NCBI GenBank assembly: GCA_003049465.1
Contig: PYSS01000111.1
Span: forward strand, 1-64,000
Length of the DNA stretch: 64,000 nucleotides
Reading direction: 5' to 3'
Source: Magnaporthiopsis rhizophila
Taxonomy: Eukaryota; Ascomycota; Sordariomycetes; Magnaporthales; Magnaporthaceae
Of this stretch, positions 20,500-31,727 are shown piece after piece. The notes beneath the pieces are model-generated. The model had not been told where the DNA came from. It searched no databases and worked only from the letters and a program-made list of their open reading frames with translations. The number at the start of each line of letters is the position of its first letter. Position 1 is the stretch's first letter. The position numbers and the translations under genes are program-made.

Positions 20500-22537
20500 T
20501 GTTCTGTCCTGTTCTGCTCAGCTTCCATTCCGTATCTTGTCGCTACTTCCAGCACTAGACCGCCCCTGACCTTGGCTGACAGAATAAAAAGACACGCCGG
20601 AAACGGTCGACGGATGGACTGACGGACCGACTGACACACTCCCGATCGGGGCCTGGCTGGTCCAGCTTCTGCCTCGTCCCTCCCCGCGTTTGCGATTGGC
20701 GTCGGCTCCATCGCATCGCCCGTGTGTTTTATGTGCCGCACTCCTGGTCCGTCTGGTCGATCCAGGGTTTGTGGAAATAATTGGTACGTTTGATTTTCTC
20801 ATTTTTTGTTTGCTCGTGTTTTTGGCTTATTTTTTTTTTTTTTTTTTTTCTTCTCGTTGGTTGTTTGACTGCCGGTGCTGGTCGCCGCATCACCACAGCA
20901 GCAAACAAGCAAGCATCAGGGCCACCGCACCCACCACCTCGTTCCCAATCGCGACCTTCGTATTCTCGCTCTGCCGTGTTTGTTGTTTGCCTGCCCTTGT
21001 TTGCCTGGCTAGCCTGTCTGTGCCGCTCCCACGTCTGCAATTACGGCTGATAGCCTGTTGGAGGTGCAGGGCGGCCACAGGGCCGCCATCATAAGAGGGA
21101 AACTGTTGGAGGTGCAGGGCGGCCACAGGGCGGCCATCATAAGAGGGAAACAGCTCTGTATTGTCCGTGTTTCTAGAGAGAGGTGACTATCTAGTGGGTG
21201 ACGCTCTTGTGGGTGAAGTAGGGCGCCGGCGCACGGGCCAACTCCTCACATAGCCTTATTCTCCTCTTAACGTCTCCTCCCACCACACTGCCCTTCTTCC
21301 CCTTTTTTGGTAGCATTTTCATCTGCTTCTGTATCGCCCTTTGCCTGAATTTCGTCTCTTTTTTATCCGTTTCGTCCGTCGTGTCTCTTTGCCTCGCTGC
21401 CCAACGGCTGCCGCTTGTTTCGCTTTTGGGCGGCTGCAATGGTCCTTTTAACGCTCACTTATCAGCGGGCGGTTAGCGATTGCGTGTTTTAAAACCGTTG
21501 GATGCATGGGGTGGGTCGGCACTTTACTGGAACGGGCCAGCCGCACAGTGTGCGAGCGCCGCCGAGAGACGAGGGGTATGTGTAGCCCTCCCTCCCTTGC
21601 TGCCATCCATCCATTTCCCATTTGGCATCGAGGGGGTGTGTGCCCTTCTGGGTCCCATCCTCTGTCCACCCCCCCTCCCCCGGCGCCGGGAAACCACCCC
21701 TTGCTTGCTCTCCGCACACCCCTCTTCCCTATCCTTATTCTCGTTTGTACCCAAGCATGCCTGTCCTTTTTTTTTTCTCTCCCAGCAACTAACTCCAAGC
21801 GCCACGGTAGGGTGCGCCGATCGAGCCAAGGGAGTTCCCGCAGTAAAAAAGTCTCTCCTTTCCCTAACATTATTTGTACCCGCCCCGTCCTGTCCTTTCC
21901 CGTGGAACCCGCTCCAAGCAGGACCGAGACCACTCCCTACTTAGAGCCCGCCCGACTGCACGTATCGTCGCCGGCGTTGCTTTTTATTTTGGACTTACCG
22001 GCGGGCGCACCAGCCCGCGCCAGCAAAAAAAGAGGCCGCCGCCTTGCCACGTCTCTAACGCATCGTTGGCGTCCTTCTGCTTCCTTTTTTTTTTTTTTTT
22101 TTTTGCCCTCATTCAATCTCTTGGTCAAATCTCCACCCGTCTTGCCCTGCATTCCGGCGCCTGAAAACTTAGATTTGGCACCCAGCCTGCATCCCTTGCC
22201 GCACGCGCGAGTGACAAAAAATATTCCAAACAAAACCCTTGCAAAGACGAAATCCGACCAAGGTTCCTCCCGTCTCTGGTACGTGCCGTCACAAAGTTCA
22301 GCCACTACAGCATCTACTCTGGGCAGGAACACCCACAAAAGTGCCCCATCCCACCTGCCACTTGCTATGGAGCCCACATCTTTAAAATCCGGCCCGCCGC
22401 GCCCTTTCCAGCTTTTATCCTCCTTATAACTCTCTCGCTCCTCACTTTTGGCTTAACTCGCACTCGGACCACTCGACTCTCTCGCCTTCTCCAGGTAAAG
22501 CAACCAGCCGACCCCAGAGTCCGTGTAGTTCGATATT
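20500..22537 (+). promoter_or_regulatory. Long pyrimidine-rich upstream region of the Zn2Cys6 gene
   Basis: No supported gene. Long T and CT tracts (20829-20850, 22086-22104, 22425-22495) are typical of fungal promoters and 5' leaders. CT-rich DNA leaves minus-strand K/R/E-rich frames open (for example 21191-21439), which I regard as shadows. Confidence 0.45.
21055..21150. repeat. 48-bp tandem duplication
   Basis: Two adjacent 48-bp copies beginning CTGTTGGAGGTGCAGGGCGG, differing at about two positions. Each copy contains an internal GGGCGGCC/GGCCGCC-type near-palindrome. Located in the putative leader or promoter of the Zn2Cys6 gene. Confidence 0.9.
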
Positions 22538-24078
22538 ATGGCGGACGACAGGGAAATATAATTCCCTCCTCCGCCTCCGCCTCCTTCTCTGCCTCCCCGT
22601 GATCAATATAACAACCAGTACCCGCCACCTCCCATCGAGGAGGAGGACCGTCAGCAGAATCGCGTGATTCGGGATCCCCGCGATCTCCGCGATGTGCCCA
22701 ATGCTATCACCCTTCCCTTTATCCAGAACTACCCCTTTAGCGGCCTTTCGAGGGGTCCACCGCCTGCTTTGGGACCCGGCGTTAAGGGCTCTGTCTCTCC
22801 GGATCAGGGCGCCTACCCGCTGCCTCGTCCGACCTACAGCCTACCACCGGTCCAGGCTTTAACCGATCGTGCTTTCAACGCTAGGCCACCCGATTCCCGC
22901 ATGGCGCCGCCGCCGCCACCACCTTTGCCGCAGCAGGACCCCAGGCAGCCCGTGGCCTACCGCCCGCCGCCGCCTCCGCCGCCTCCGGACGCCAATGCAT
23001 ATTACCGTGCTCCGCCGCCGCCTGGACCGCCTTCTCCGCCTTATGTGCAGGTGCAGGACCCTTATTAGCAGCAGCAATACGCCGCTTATGCCCAGCCTTA
23101 GGTTGGCATTATGGGCTATAATTACCGCACCGCCCCTGCCCTGCAGCGGCAGCAGACGAGCGCGCCGCAACTGCGTACACTCATTGCCTGCAAATACTGC
23201 AAAAAGCGTAAGGTCAGTTTTTTTCTCTTTTTTCTTTTTTTCTCCCGCTTCACAGTTTTATCCTATGTGTTGTAATATTTTTTATAACTGATATGGACAT
23301 TGTTTGGTTTGGGGGTCAGATTTGATGCAGTGGCTACCAAACCACCGCCGGCGGCAAATGTTTTAATTGCAGAAAAACAGGCAATAAATGCGTCTTCCAG
23401 CCTGTTAGCTCCGGCTCCACGGCCTTCGTCCCGGTCCAGGCCATCCGGGGCGGCGTTATCGCCCCGGGCACCCAGCTTTTTGGGGCTTTTGGGCAGCCGC
23501 TTCCCATGGCGCCCAGCCAGGGACCCCCGATGCCCATGCAGATACCTCCCCAGGGACCACCGCAGCGCCACACGCCTCCCCAGCTTCCGCTACCGTCGCC
23601 CACGGGAAGCTATTACGATAACCGCGTTAAAACTGGCCGCAGGCGCCAGCGCGACCCCGAGGATGATGATCACAGCCGCCGCCTGCCTCCCCCGCACCCG
23701 GGTCAGCTCGAGAAGGACCTGCGCCGTTGCTCTCCTGCTTCGCCCCAGAGCGCCTCTCTGCCATCTCTGTACCAGGCTTTGTACACGCTATGGCCCCTTA
23801 ATATCACGCCGCCCACCGTTACTAGCTACACACCCGTCGAAAGGCCTGCGGTGGCCTACCCGCCGCCTTGCCTGGAAAGCCCGCCTGCGGCCCCGGTCGC
23901 CGGACCTAGTGCGCCCGCGCCCGCCGCCGCACCCGCGCCCTCCAGCCCGTCCTCTGTAATGAGCCTCGGCAACCTGATGGACAATGCTCCCCCGCGCGCC
24001 GCCCCTGGCAGCAGCAACGGAGATTCGCGCGATAATATCGATAACTTCATGCTTGGCCGTCTCAGCTGGCGCTTCTGA
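22538..24078 (+). CDS. Zn2Cys6 transcription factor, proline-rich, with in-frame stops
   Basis: Exon 1 22538-23212, intron 23213-23319 (AAG|GTCAGT...GGGTCAG), exon 2 23320-24078 ending at TGA. N-terminus: MADDREI, TAA 22559, then polyproline blocks. TAG 23066 and 23099 fall in a Q-rich stretch (QDPY, QQQYAAYAQP). The zinc cluster spans the intron: IACKYCKKRK, then residues I-x-C-SGYQTTAGGKCFNC and GNKCVFQPVSSG, giving C-x2-C-x6-C...C-x2-C-x6-C. The IRCSGYQ and CxFQPVSS...TAFVPVQA blocks mark a widely conserved Pezizomycotina factor (nuclear, DNA-binding; targets unknown). In exon 2 the codon before the third cysteine, normally Arg, is TGA (23323), consistent with CGA to TGA. That is the only TGA I found inside a recognisable domain in the GC-rich half. 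C-terminus P/A-rich, ending MLGRLSWRF. Confidence 0.75.
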
Positions 24079-24851
24079 ACGCGCGCGATCCGCGGTGGGC
24101 TCCACTGCGTCCAGGACCCCAATGTCGGTCTTTTTCAATGGACCGACGGCGGGCCCCTCATCTCACGCGAACACGGATCTTTCCTTTAGACTTCCACACA
24201 AGTGTCGTGTAAAAAGCCTAATTCATCTCCTTTGTCGTTGACGCATGCGACTTTTCCCTTGCTTTCCTTGTTTCGTTTCTTTTGGGTCGCATTGGTCTCG
24301 CCCGCGATTTCGGGATGGCCGCGACCGGCCACCCGAGTTTGGAATAACCTAGTCTTGCGATAAAATTTGCAGGATATCTAAGAAACGGCTTCCACTAATA
24401 ACGGGGTTAGTGGGAACTAAACAAACTTGGATGGTTTTTTTTTTCTTTTAATTGCTCTTTTAATTTTTTTCCCTTTCAGCAACAAATGGCCTTTATTTTC
24501 CCTATAATTCCCCCAGCCGCACGGTTTTCCCCTGGTTTTAGCCAATGATTGATCATAGTACTGTTAACAGCCTCATTTTTTTTTTTTCGACCGCCTCGAA
24601 GCTTGCACACGGGGGCCTTCCTGGTCGCGTATTTCTTACGATTTCTTTTTCTTTTTAGCGCCACGATTATAAGCACACACGAGATGGGCGGTTAAAAGGT
24701 TTATATTTCATGCCTCACGGCTAATTTTGCACGGTTTCTTTTATTTCTTTACTAGTACTGGGTTTTTTTTATTAGATCAGGCGGTTACAGATGGGGTTTG
24801 GTGATGGGTGGATAATAAATAAATTTTATATTTATCGGGTCTTTTTCCTTT
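24079..24851. other. Intergenic, no gene seen
   Basis: AT- and T-rich sequence between the Zn2Cys6 gene and the transposon cluster. No frame above 70 codons has support. Confidence 0.5.
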
Positions 24852-26568
24852 AAGTCAATACACCCCCTTCCGGCCACCCGGCCAAATCCATTTCACCACC
24901 ATACCCGGTGCATTCAACTGCAAATATCTACTTTTATTCAATCAACCATAATGCAAAGGTATACTGATTCCTGATCAAACTTTCCGCTTTTTCAAACGCA
25001 CTTTCATCCATCTTTATAACTTTACCCCTTACCTGTGCAACTTGGCGTATATTTACAAAGGCCTGGTTCGGGTCCGGTACAACCTTCTTCCTTTTGCGAG
25101 GGCGTTACGCTTTTAATTCGGCCTTTAACTGCCTGTTTTTTTTGCTAAACCGTAGCCAAATCAAATTTATGTATTGTGTACCCTTTTTGAACCTTCCGGA
25201 AAAAAAGCCGTGCCGTGGAACTTTGCAGGGTCCGGCCCTGGAAAGTTCTGATTTGGGTGGCTAAATCTCGGCTTCGTTTGGGAGTTTCCCAGCCAATTTG
25301 GGACAGCCGGAAAGGGACCTTTGAACGTTTTTTGGCCCTGTTATCCTCAGCGGATTGTTGAATTGCGGATCGCCGGCCGCTTCGATTGGAATTTTCAAGC
25401 AAAAGCCGGTTCATAAAAAGCTTAAGCAAATTGCATAGCCAAAAGCTTATTGCCCGCCACCCTGATGCAATTATATGAAGTATAAAACTTTAATGCGTGC
25501 ATAAGCATAGGCCGTTAAAAATTAACATTTGCTCACCATTGCAAAACAGGTAAATAAGGCTTGGAACCCTAATTTTTGGCGGTAAGCGTGTTTAAAAGTG
25601 CTAAAAACGGATAAATCCAAAGGTTGCAGAATATAGAAGGTATAGGCAGGCAAATATAATAGATAAACGTCATTTTGCAGGCAAAAAAACATATACTTTT
25701 TGGTTATATAAGATTCGTGGCCATTTAGTATCAGAAAATATAATGCAGGGGCAGGGGGTTGGGTGCCCGGGAGAAAAACTTTTTGCAACTATTTAACTCC
25801 AATATTATCAGTAATCCACCCATTATCTGTTACAGTGAATTCCCAGGCCCCAAAAAGGCCTAAATCCTTCAGAAACCACTGCTTCTGCACATTTTTCCCC
25901 TTAAATATAATAAGCGGAAAAAGGGCAACCCCTGTGGCTGAAACGCATTCGATAAAAAAGGTCCAAATGCGGGTTCCGGGCTCTTTTCTTTGCAAAGGCC
26001 GGGCCTCTGCAAGGCCTAGAACAAGCCCATTGCCTATCTTGCCCTTTTACAAGCCCCCCTTATCAGCATTATATATATTTTCCGGCTTTATTTGGGCCAC
26101 CTCCGGGATCTGCAAGCGTGCCCACCATTTTTTTATTATAATAATAATAGCGCTTTTAACGCATGCAAATTCCATGCGCCGCGTTCTTCCGGTACGGATT
26201 TCCGGATATCGGCCTAAAAAACCGCGTATCCAGTACTTCCCTAAAGGCTAAAGGTCTTCCCGTTAACGTAAAATCTCTTGCGCAAAAAAGCGGACCTTTG
26301 CATGCGTCGGTGGGAGCCCCAGGGAGGCCTAAAAAAGCACCCAATCTGCTAGGCGCTTCTCCTGCTCCGGAGGTATCCGTTAATTCTGTTGAGATTGTCG
26401 GACAGGTACGGACCCCGTTAAACGCCGGTATAAGGTGGTCCTTGGTATGCCATAAAGTCGGGCGGCCGTCGAGATAGGGACCTTGGCCTGCACGGCCTCG
26501 ACGGCCCGTTCGACGTCTTCTTCGGTGTACTGCTTCTCTGGCATGTAAGCATTCAATTGCAGTAAAAG
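24852..26568 (-). pseudogene. Fot1/pogo-type DDE transposase, copy 1 (degenerate)
   Basis: Read on the minus strand from ATG 26544: MPEKQYTEEDVERAVEAV and ISTAARLYGIPRTTLYRRL (CENP-B/psq helix-turn-helix), then IIFKGKN and TDNGWITDNIG (about 25800-25930), then the DDE block near 25710 with the catalytic-site segment reading LILNGHES where the family has LILDGHGSH, then LPAYTFYILQPLDLSVF, then a charged C-terminal tail ending near 24905. The D-to-N change is G-to-A on the coding strand. Several stops (TAA and TAG in the first 80 codons, more in the tail) make it nonfunctional. The terminal sequence at 24852 (AAGTCAATACACCCC) is preceded by TA. The right end is abutted by copy 2. Confidence 0.8.
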
Positions 26569-27530
26569 GTAAGTCAGTGCACCCCATGTCGGCCACCCCC
26601 CATGACGGCCACCTGGCCAAGGCCTATTGCACCACCAACCCCGGTATATTCAACTGCAAATATCTACCTTTATTCAACCAACCAAGATGCAAAAGTGTAT
26701 TAATTCCTGATCAGAATTTTCCGCGCTTTCAGATGCACTTTTATCCACCTTTATAACTTCACCCCTTGTTTCTGCAACTCGACGTATATCCACAAAGGCC
26801 TGGTTGGGGTCCGGCATAACCCTCTTCCTTTTGCGAGGGCGTTGCGCCTCCAATTCGGCCTCCAATTGCCTGATTTTTTGCTGAGCCGTAATCAATTCGA
26901 ATTCACGCACTTCATATCCTTTTTGGACCCTTTGCAGGAAAAGTCATGCCGTGGGACTTTGCGGGGTCCGGCCCTGGAAAATGCTGATTTGGGTGGTTAG
27001 GTTTCGGCTTCGTTTAGAAGTTTCCCAGCCAATTTGGGACAGCCGGAAAGGGATTTCTGAATGTGTTTTAGCCCTGTTATCCTCAGCGGATTGTTAAATT
27101 GCGGATTGCTGGCCGTTTCGGTTGAAGTTTTTAAGCAAAAGCAGGTTTATAAGCGGCTTAAGCGGATTCCGTGGCCAAAAGCCTGTTGCCCGCCACCCTA
27201 ATGCAATTATTTAAGGGGTAAAGGTTTTTATGCGTGCGTAAGCATAGGCCGTTAAAAATTAACGTTTTCCCACCACTGTAAAGCAAGTAAATAAAGCTTG
27301 GGACCCTAGTTTTTGGCGGTAAGCGTGTTTGAAAAAGCTGAAAACGGATAGATCCAAAGGTTGCAGAATGTGGGAGGTATAGGCAGGCAAATATAATAAA
27401 TAAACGTCGTTTTGCAGGCAAAAAACCATAAATTTTTTGGTTACGTGGGATCCGTGGCCATTTAGTATCAAAAGATGTGGTTTAAGGGTAGGGGGTTAGG
27501 TGCCCGGGAGGAAAATTTTTTGCAATGAAG
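26569..27530 (-). pseudogene. Fot1/pogo-type transposase, copy 2 (5' truncated)
   Basis: Begins with TA-AGTCAGTGCACCCC at 26569-26584, the terminal inverted repeat type of the cluster. Minus-strand tail PDPNQAFVDIRRVAE, then LLLENS-like segment, then ILNGHGSH and LPAYTSHILQPLDLSVFSFF near 27310-27470. The helix-turn-helix N-terminal half is missing: similarity stops near 27525. Again Asp is replaced by Asn in the catalytic segment. Confidence 0.78.
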
Positions 27531-28120
27531 TATTTTACGATTTTACGAGTATTTTTTAATCACGCCGATTTTCAGGTGCACACAACATAACCTGTAAACA
27601 ACATCTAGTCTCAGGGACGCCTTTGCAATTTAAATTAGTAAACAAACACTTTTATAATTAAAAACTAGATCATGAACGATATAACTGTTCAGGTTTTAGC
27701 TCACGGCTGTTTTCGGCCGGGCGTTTTTAGCTGCACGTAATTTTGGAACTGAGGTCGACCTTTTTGTTGATGTTGCAGATTTCATAGTTCGTCCTCGACT
27801 TGGATCGCTTATCGGTTTATTCATCGAAATTACTGGCCGCGCCTGTGAAGGCCCAACCATTGCCTTGCCATTTAGCATCTTACTTTTTATGTTCAAGTTA
27901 TGGGGTTGTATAAACGATACGTAACCAGTAGTGTTCCAGGTGTTAATACACCTAAATCCAGTACAAAACGCTTTGGAAGAAAGCAGAAGGATTATAGCGC
28001 GCGAGTAACACTGTCAACTTTAAGTAAACTGGTAAATCAGGCGTTCGTATAAGCTAAAAACGAATTATGAAGTATGCGAGTTTGTTATGTAAATAGCAGC
28101 CGGCATTAAAAATTACTAAT
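27531..28120. other. Unassigned stretch between transposon copies
   Basis: The plus strand has a short protein-like frame near 27765-27905 (for example DFIVRPRLGSLIGLFIEITG). It is bounded by stops and I do not recognise it. Probably a fragment of an older gene or host DNA separating insertions. Confidence 0.3.
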
Positions 28121-28975
28121 CAAAGGAAGATATTGGAGCTTTGTTTTCCGCGTAAACGCACTTTCATCGACCTCTATAATTTCACCCCTTATCCTTACAA
28201 CTCGGCGTATATTTATAAAGGTTTGGTTAGGGTCCGGCATAACCCTTTTTTACAAGGGCCTTGCGCCTTTAATTTGGCTTTAAATTGCCTAACCTTTTGC
28301 TGGGCCGTAATCAATTCGAATTCACGTATTTAATACAGAATGAACGCGTCGTGGGACTCGACGGGGCCCGGGCTTTAAAAGTGTTAATTTGGGTGGCTAG
28401 CCCTCAGCTTCGTTTAGTTTCCCAGCCAATTTGGGATAGCCGAAGAGGGACCTTTAAATTTCTTTTGGTTTTATTATTATTAACGGGTTGCTCAATTGCG
28501 GATCGCCGGCCATTTTGCTTGGAATTTACGCATAAAAGCCGGTTCATAAGCAGCTTAAGATTCTCGTGGCCAAAAGCCCGTTACCCGCCACCCTGACGCA
28601 ATTATATAAAGGGTAATAATAGCGCCTTTAACTCGTGCAAATTCCATGCGCCGTAGTTTTTCAAAGCTTTAAATACCGGCCTAAAACACCACGTATCTAA
28701 TGCTACCCTATACGTTAAAAAGCCCCCTAGTAAACTAAATCTCTCACGTAAAAAGAACGAACTTTTACGTACGTCGGGAGCCTTAAGAAGGCTTAAAAAA
28801 GCACCCAATTTATCAGGCGCTTCTCCTGCTCTGGGGGTATCCGTTAATATGGTTCTTAAAATTATGAGACAGGTAAAGATGCCGCTAGACGCCGGCGTAA
28901 ATGGTCCTCGGTATGCTTTAAAATCGGGCGGCCCGCGCGAACTAAAGCTTTTACTCTTCTTATAATTGCGTTAGT
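28121..28975 (-). pseudogene. Fot1/pogo copy 3 with internal deletion
   Basis: Similarity to the C-terminal tail (28150-28610) is joined directly near 28610 to the N-terminal region (28620-28930, parallel to 26150-26440 of copy 1), so the whole DDE core is missing. Such deletion derivatives resemble MITE precursors. Heavily mutated. Confidence 0.65.
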
Positions 28976-29340
28976 TTGAAGTGTAATAAACATTTGGGTA
29001 TAAAATCTGCTTAAACTGCTTATAAACCGGTTTCTATTTAAGAATTCTAACTGAAGCGGCCGGCAATTCCTTAATTTAATAATATATAAAAAATAAAAAG
29101 TCCAAAAAAATTAAAGATCCGTTTCTGACGAACTTAAATTAACTGGAAAATTCCTAAAGGAAACGGAAAACTAACTATCTAAATTAGCAATGTTTAAAAC
29201 CGGTACGAAATATATAAACTTCATTAAATTACAGTTTAATAATAAATTAAGCAATTAAACGCTGAATCCAAGGTAAAACGACCTTACACAACGAAAAAGG
29301 TTATGCCGAACCAAAACGAGGCGTTCATAAATATACGCTA
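28976..29340 (+). pseudogene. Fot1/pogo copy in the opposite orientation (relic)
   Basis: The plus strand shows a strongly AT-shifted version of the transposase tail: NRFLFKNSN-x-SGRQF (compare NRLLLENSNRSGRRS in copy 1) and MPNQNEAFINIRY (compare PDPNQAFVDIRR). It is cut off at 29340 by the next TA-AGTCAG end. Confidence 0.55.
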
Positions 29341-30400
29341 TAAGTCAGAGTACCCCCTGGCCGCCACCCCCCTTCCGGCCACCTTAAACCGGCCCACTGC
29401 CTTAAATATAGCTATATTTTCAATCCGCCCTAAATCTCGCAATTTTAATCCGTTTGACATACATTCCACTGCAATTTATTGCTTTTATGGTAAAGAAATA
29501 ATATGCTGCACATGATATCGAACGGGCCGTTAACGCCGTGGAAGGTAGGCTCCTCATATATTAGTATAAGCCGTTAATAGTTACCGCTTTTTCGTTATTA
29601 TAAAGCAGGTAAATAAAATATAATGCCTTAAATATTGCCGGTAGGCGCGTTTGAAAAGGCTAAAAGTATATAACCAAAGGCTGTAAAATATAAAAGGTAC
29701 AAGTAAGGACATATAATAAATAAATGTCGTTTTATAAATAAAAATAATGTTTTTTGGTTATATTGGATTTGTGGCTATTCAAAGAACGTAGTAGGGCAAA
29801 GAAATGCCCGAAATTATTTTTTTTTTGCAATTATTCGTTTTTTGTTGGCAGGAGAGGGTTGCTCCTGTTCAGTCGGCTCGGAGATCTCCAAAAGGGGTGA
29901 ACAACGATCTTTATGATCTGGGAAAGTCCTATTATTGTGCACAAGGAGGAAGGAATCTATCTGCCTAAGAAAGGGCAAAGGATTGCCCTTTTATCTGCGC
30001 GGAGGCGATCGCCCAAAGGGCGATCCGCCGCTCTAGCCGCACAGGCCGGTTGGCCCGTGCGGGATCCAAAGGGGCCCAGAGGGTCCCTCCATTCCGTCCT
30101 CCTTTTCCGGATCGCACGCGCACAGAATGCCTATTCCGACATTTTTAATATTGTTAATAATTTACCCGTTATTCATTCTCACGAGTTCCCAGCGTTTTAA
30201 AGGGCTAAAATCCTTTGTACATTATTGATCTTATACGCTTTTCCTCTTCAAAGCCCTAAAAAATCTTAAAAAAGCATCCAATTTTATAAGCGCTTCTTTT
30301 ATTTTAAAATTAAGCGGCCTTCAAGATAAGGACTTTAGGTTTTACGGCTTTAACAGCCAGTTCGATATCTTTTTTTAATATATTATTTTTCTAGCATCTA
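29341..30400 (-). pseudogene. Fot1/pogo copy 4, interrupted by a 295-bp insert
   Basis: Starts TA-AGTCAGAGTACCCC at 29341. After a deletion it carries the DDE-region equivalent (29560-29836), then the insert, then the N-terminal equivalent (30137-30400). Strongly AT-biased, no intact frame. Confidence 0.6.
29837..30131 (+). mobile_element. 295-bp insert with TATTC target duplication
   Basis: A GC-richer segment splits transposon copy 4. TATTC occurs immediately on both sides (29832-29836 and 30132-30136). The segment shares about 80 bp with the minus strand of 19985-20062. No coding capacity, no clear TG...CA or inverted ends. Probably a non-autonomous element or LTR fragment. Confidence 0.6.
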
Positions 30401-30800
30401 AATTCTAAATTATAATAAAAAGCATAAAAAAACGGATTAGAATTGCAAGACTTGTGATAAATTAAAATGTGGCCATATTTGAGGCAGCCGTTTGAGGCGG
30501 TCGTCCGGAGGGCGACCGACAGGGGGTGCACTAGTTCATAATAAACCTTCCTAGCTATGAAACTCTCAATAAAAATATATATTCAAGCATCGAAACTTCC
30601 TGGTATCCATTTTCGACCTTTCATTACCCTTTCAAATAAAGCAGCATGTTTCATGGAAGTGCCCGAAGTAACCCATGAATGGCCTCGCACTCGTATAAAT
30701 AGGACCGATCTCGTGCGTGGAGCAGATGCCCAAGAATAGCAAGAGGCAATAGTGCATTAAGAGCCAGACAATCACGACTGCACGGAGAACGGGCCGGGCG

Positions 30801-30808
30801 ATATAAAA
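30801..30808 (+). promoter_or_regulatory. TATA-like element
   Basis: ATATAAAA about 290 bp upstream of the ATG at 31095 of the interrupted gene. A second TATAAATA-like site lies near 30692. Assignment is by sequence and position only. Confidence 0.35.
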
Positions 30809-31094
30809 CCCAGCCTACTCCATGGTCTTTACAAAGAACTCTGATTATTTCAGCATATTATTTTCACGCTTTGGGCGAATTTGTCAAGCCTTCGTTCGGA
30901 ATTCAGCCCGAGAATTAAACAAAGCAAGCAGTTACCCAATTCAACCAGTTCGGCCCGCGCCCGGAAGAAAGGATCAACCCAGCGCTTTGAAAGATTGGGC
31001 GCCCTTTGTTTAAAAGGAAAACTTCGCCTCGCCCAGCTACCAACGAACGGACTTCGCATTCATTTTCTTAAAAATTCTCTCATCATTCTCACTA

Positions 31095-31276
31095 TGGGTC
31101 TTCCTCTCTGGTGCGATCCCCCAACTGGCAAGCGTTCCGGCGGAACAGACACGGATGATATTAAGTGCTCCCGCTATATTCCCAAGGAATGTATCACTTC
31201 CACCACCAATCCTGCCACTTCTTTACAAAAACTCCTCGATTATACCTACTGGGATGTGTACCGACACGGACCTATC
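31095..31276 (+). pseudogene. 5' part of a gene split by a Gypsy element
   Basis: ATG 31095 opens a frame (MGLPLWCDPPTGKRSGG) that is intact up to the CTATC target duplication at 31272-31276. The same frame resumes after the second CTATC at 52967. Sixty-one residues lie here and about 164 on the far side. Cys, Thr and Tyr rich, no motif recognised. The gene DNA is not AT-shifted, unlike the element inside it, which suggests the insertion is what silenced it. Confidence 0.7.
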
Positions 31277-31727
31277 TGTTACAAACGGTTCTCTGCTCCT
31301 AGGGTAGGGTACGCTAGGAGAGGTGCTGAGCAGTATGATCTTCACAAGGTCGCTTGTGCTGGGGAACTGGAGTAATAATAAAGGTCTCGATTATTTGCCC
31401 AAAGGGTTGCTTTGGAGCTAACTTAAGTTAACTGATGCCGAAACCTCAGTCAAAGCTATCTTTAACACAGTAAAAAACCCTTTCTTATATACCCGTAGGT
31501 CTTTATACCCTGTTTGTGCTATATTTATAGCGAACATATCACCGTGCTATATTTGCTATATTTATAACAGATATATCACCACGCTTAGGTAATTATCTGA
31601 TCATGTAATTTCTCACCTATCCTGGCCTTAATTATGCAACCCTTAGTTCCCTATAACTGCGGGGTAAAGGCACACCGCTAAGGGTTAGCCCCAGCCTTTC
31701 TATCCCCTGCCAGCTATGGTTATAACA
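31277..31727 (-). repeat. Element A, 3' LTR
   Basis: 451-bp LTR in minus orientation, same length as its partner at 52511-52961. Contains the segment GGTTAGCCCCAGCC common to all LTRs of the family. Ends TGTTAC...ATAACA. Confidence 0.9.

Noticed and set aside
21191..21439. K/R-rich minus-strand small protein
   Set aside because: Complement of a CT-rich promoter-type stretch; no motif or start context.
23320..23328. TGA read as Trp (all three stops reassigned)
   Set aside because: The family has Arg here, and gene ends in the window use TGA as the first terminator after TAR-containing frames.
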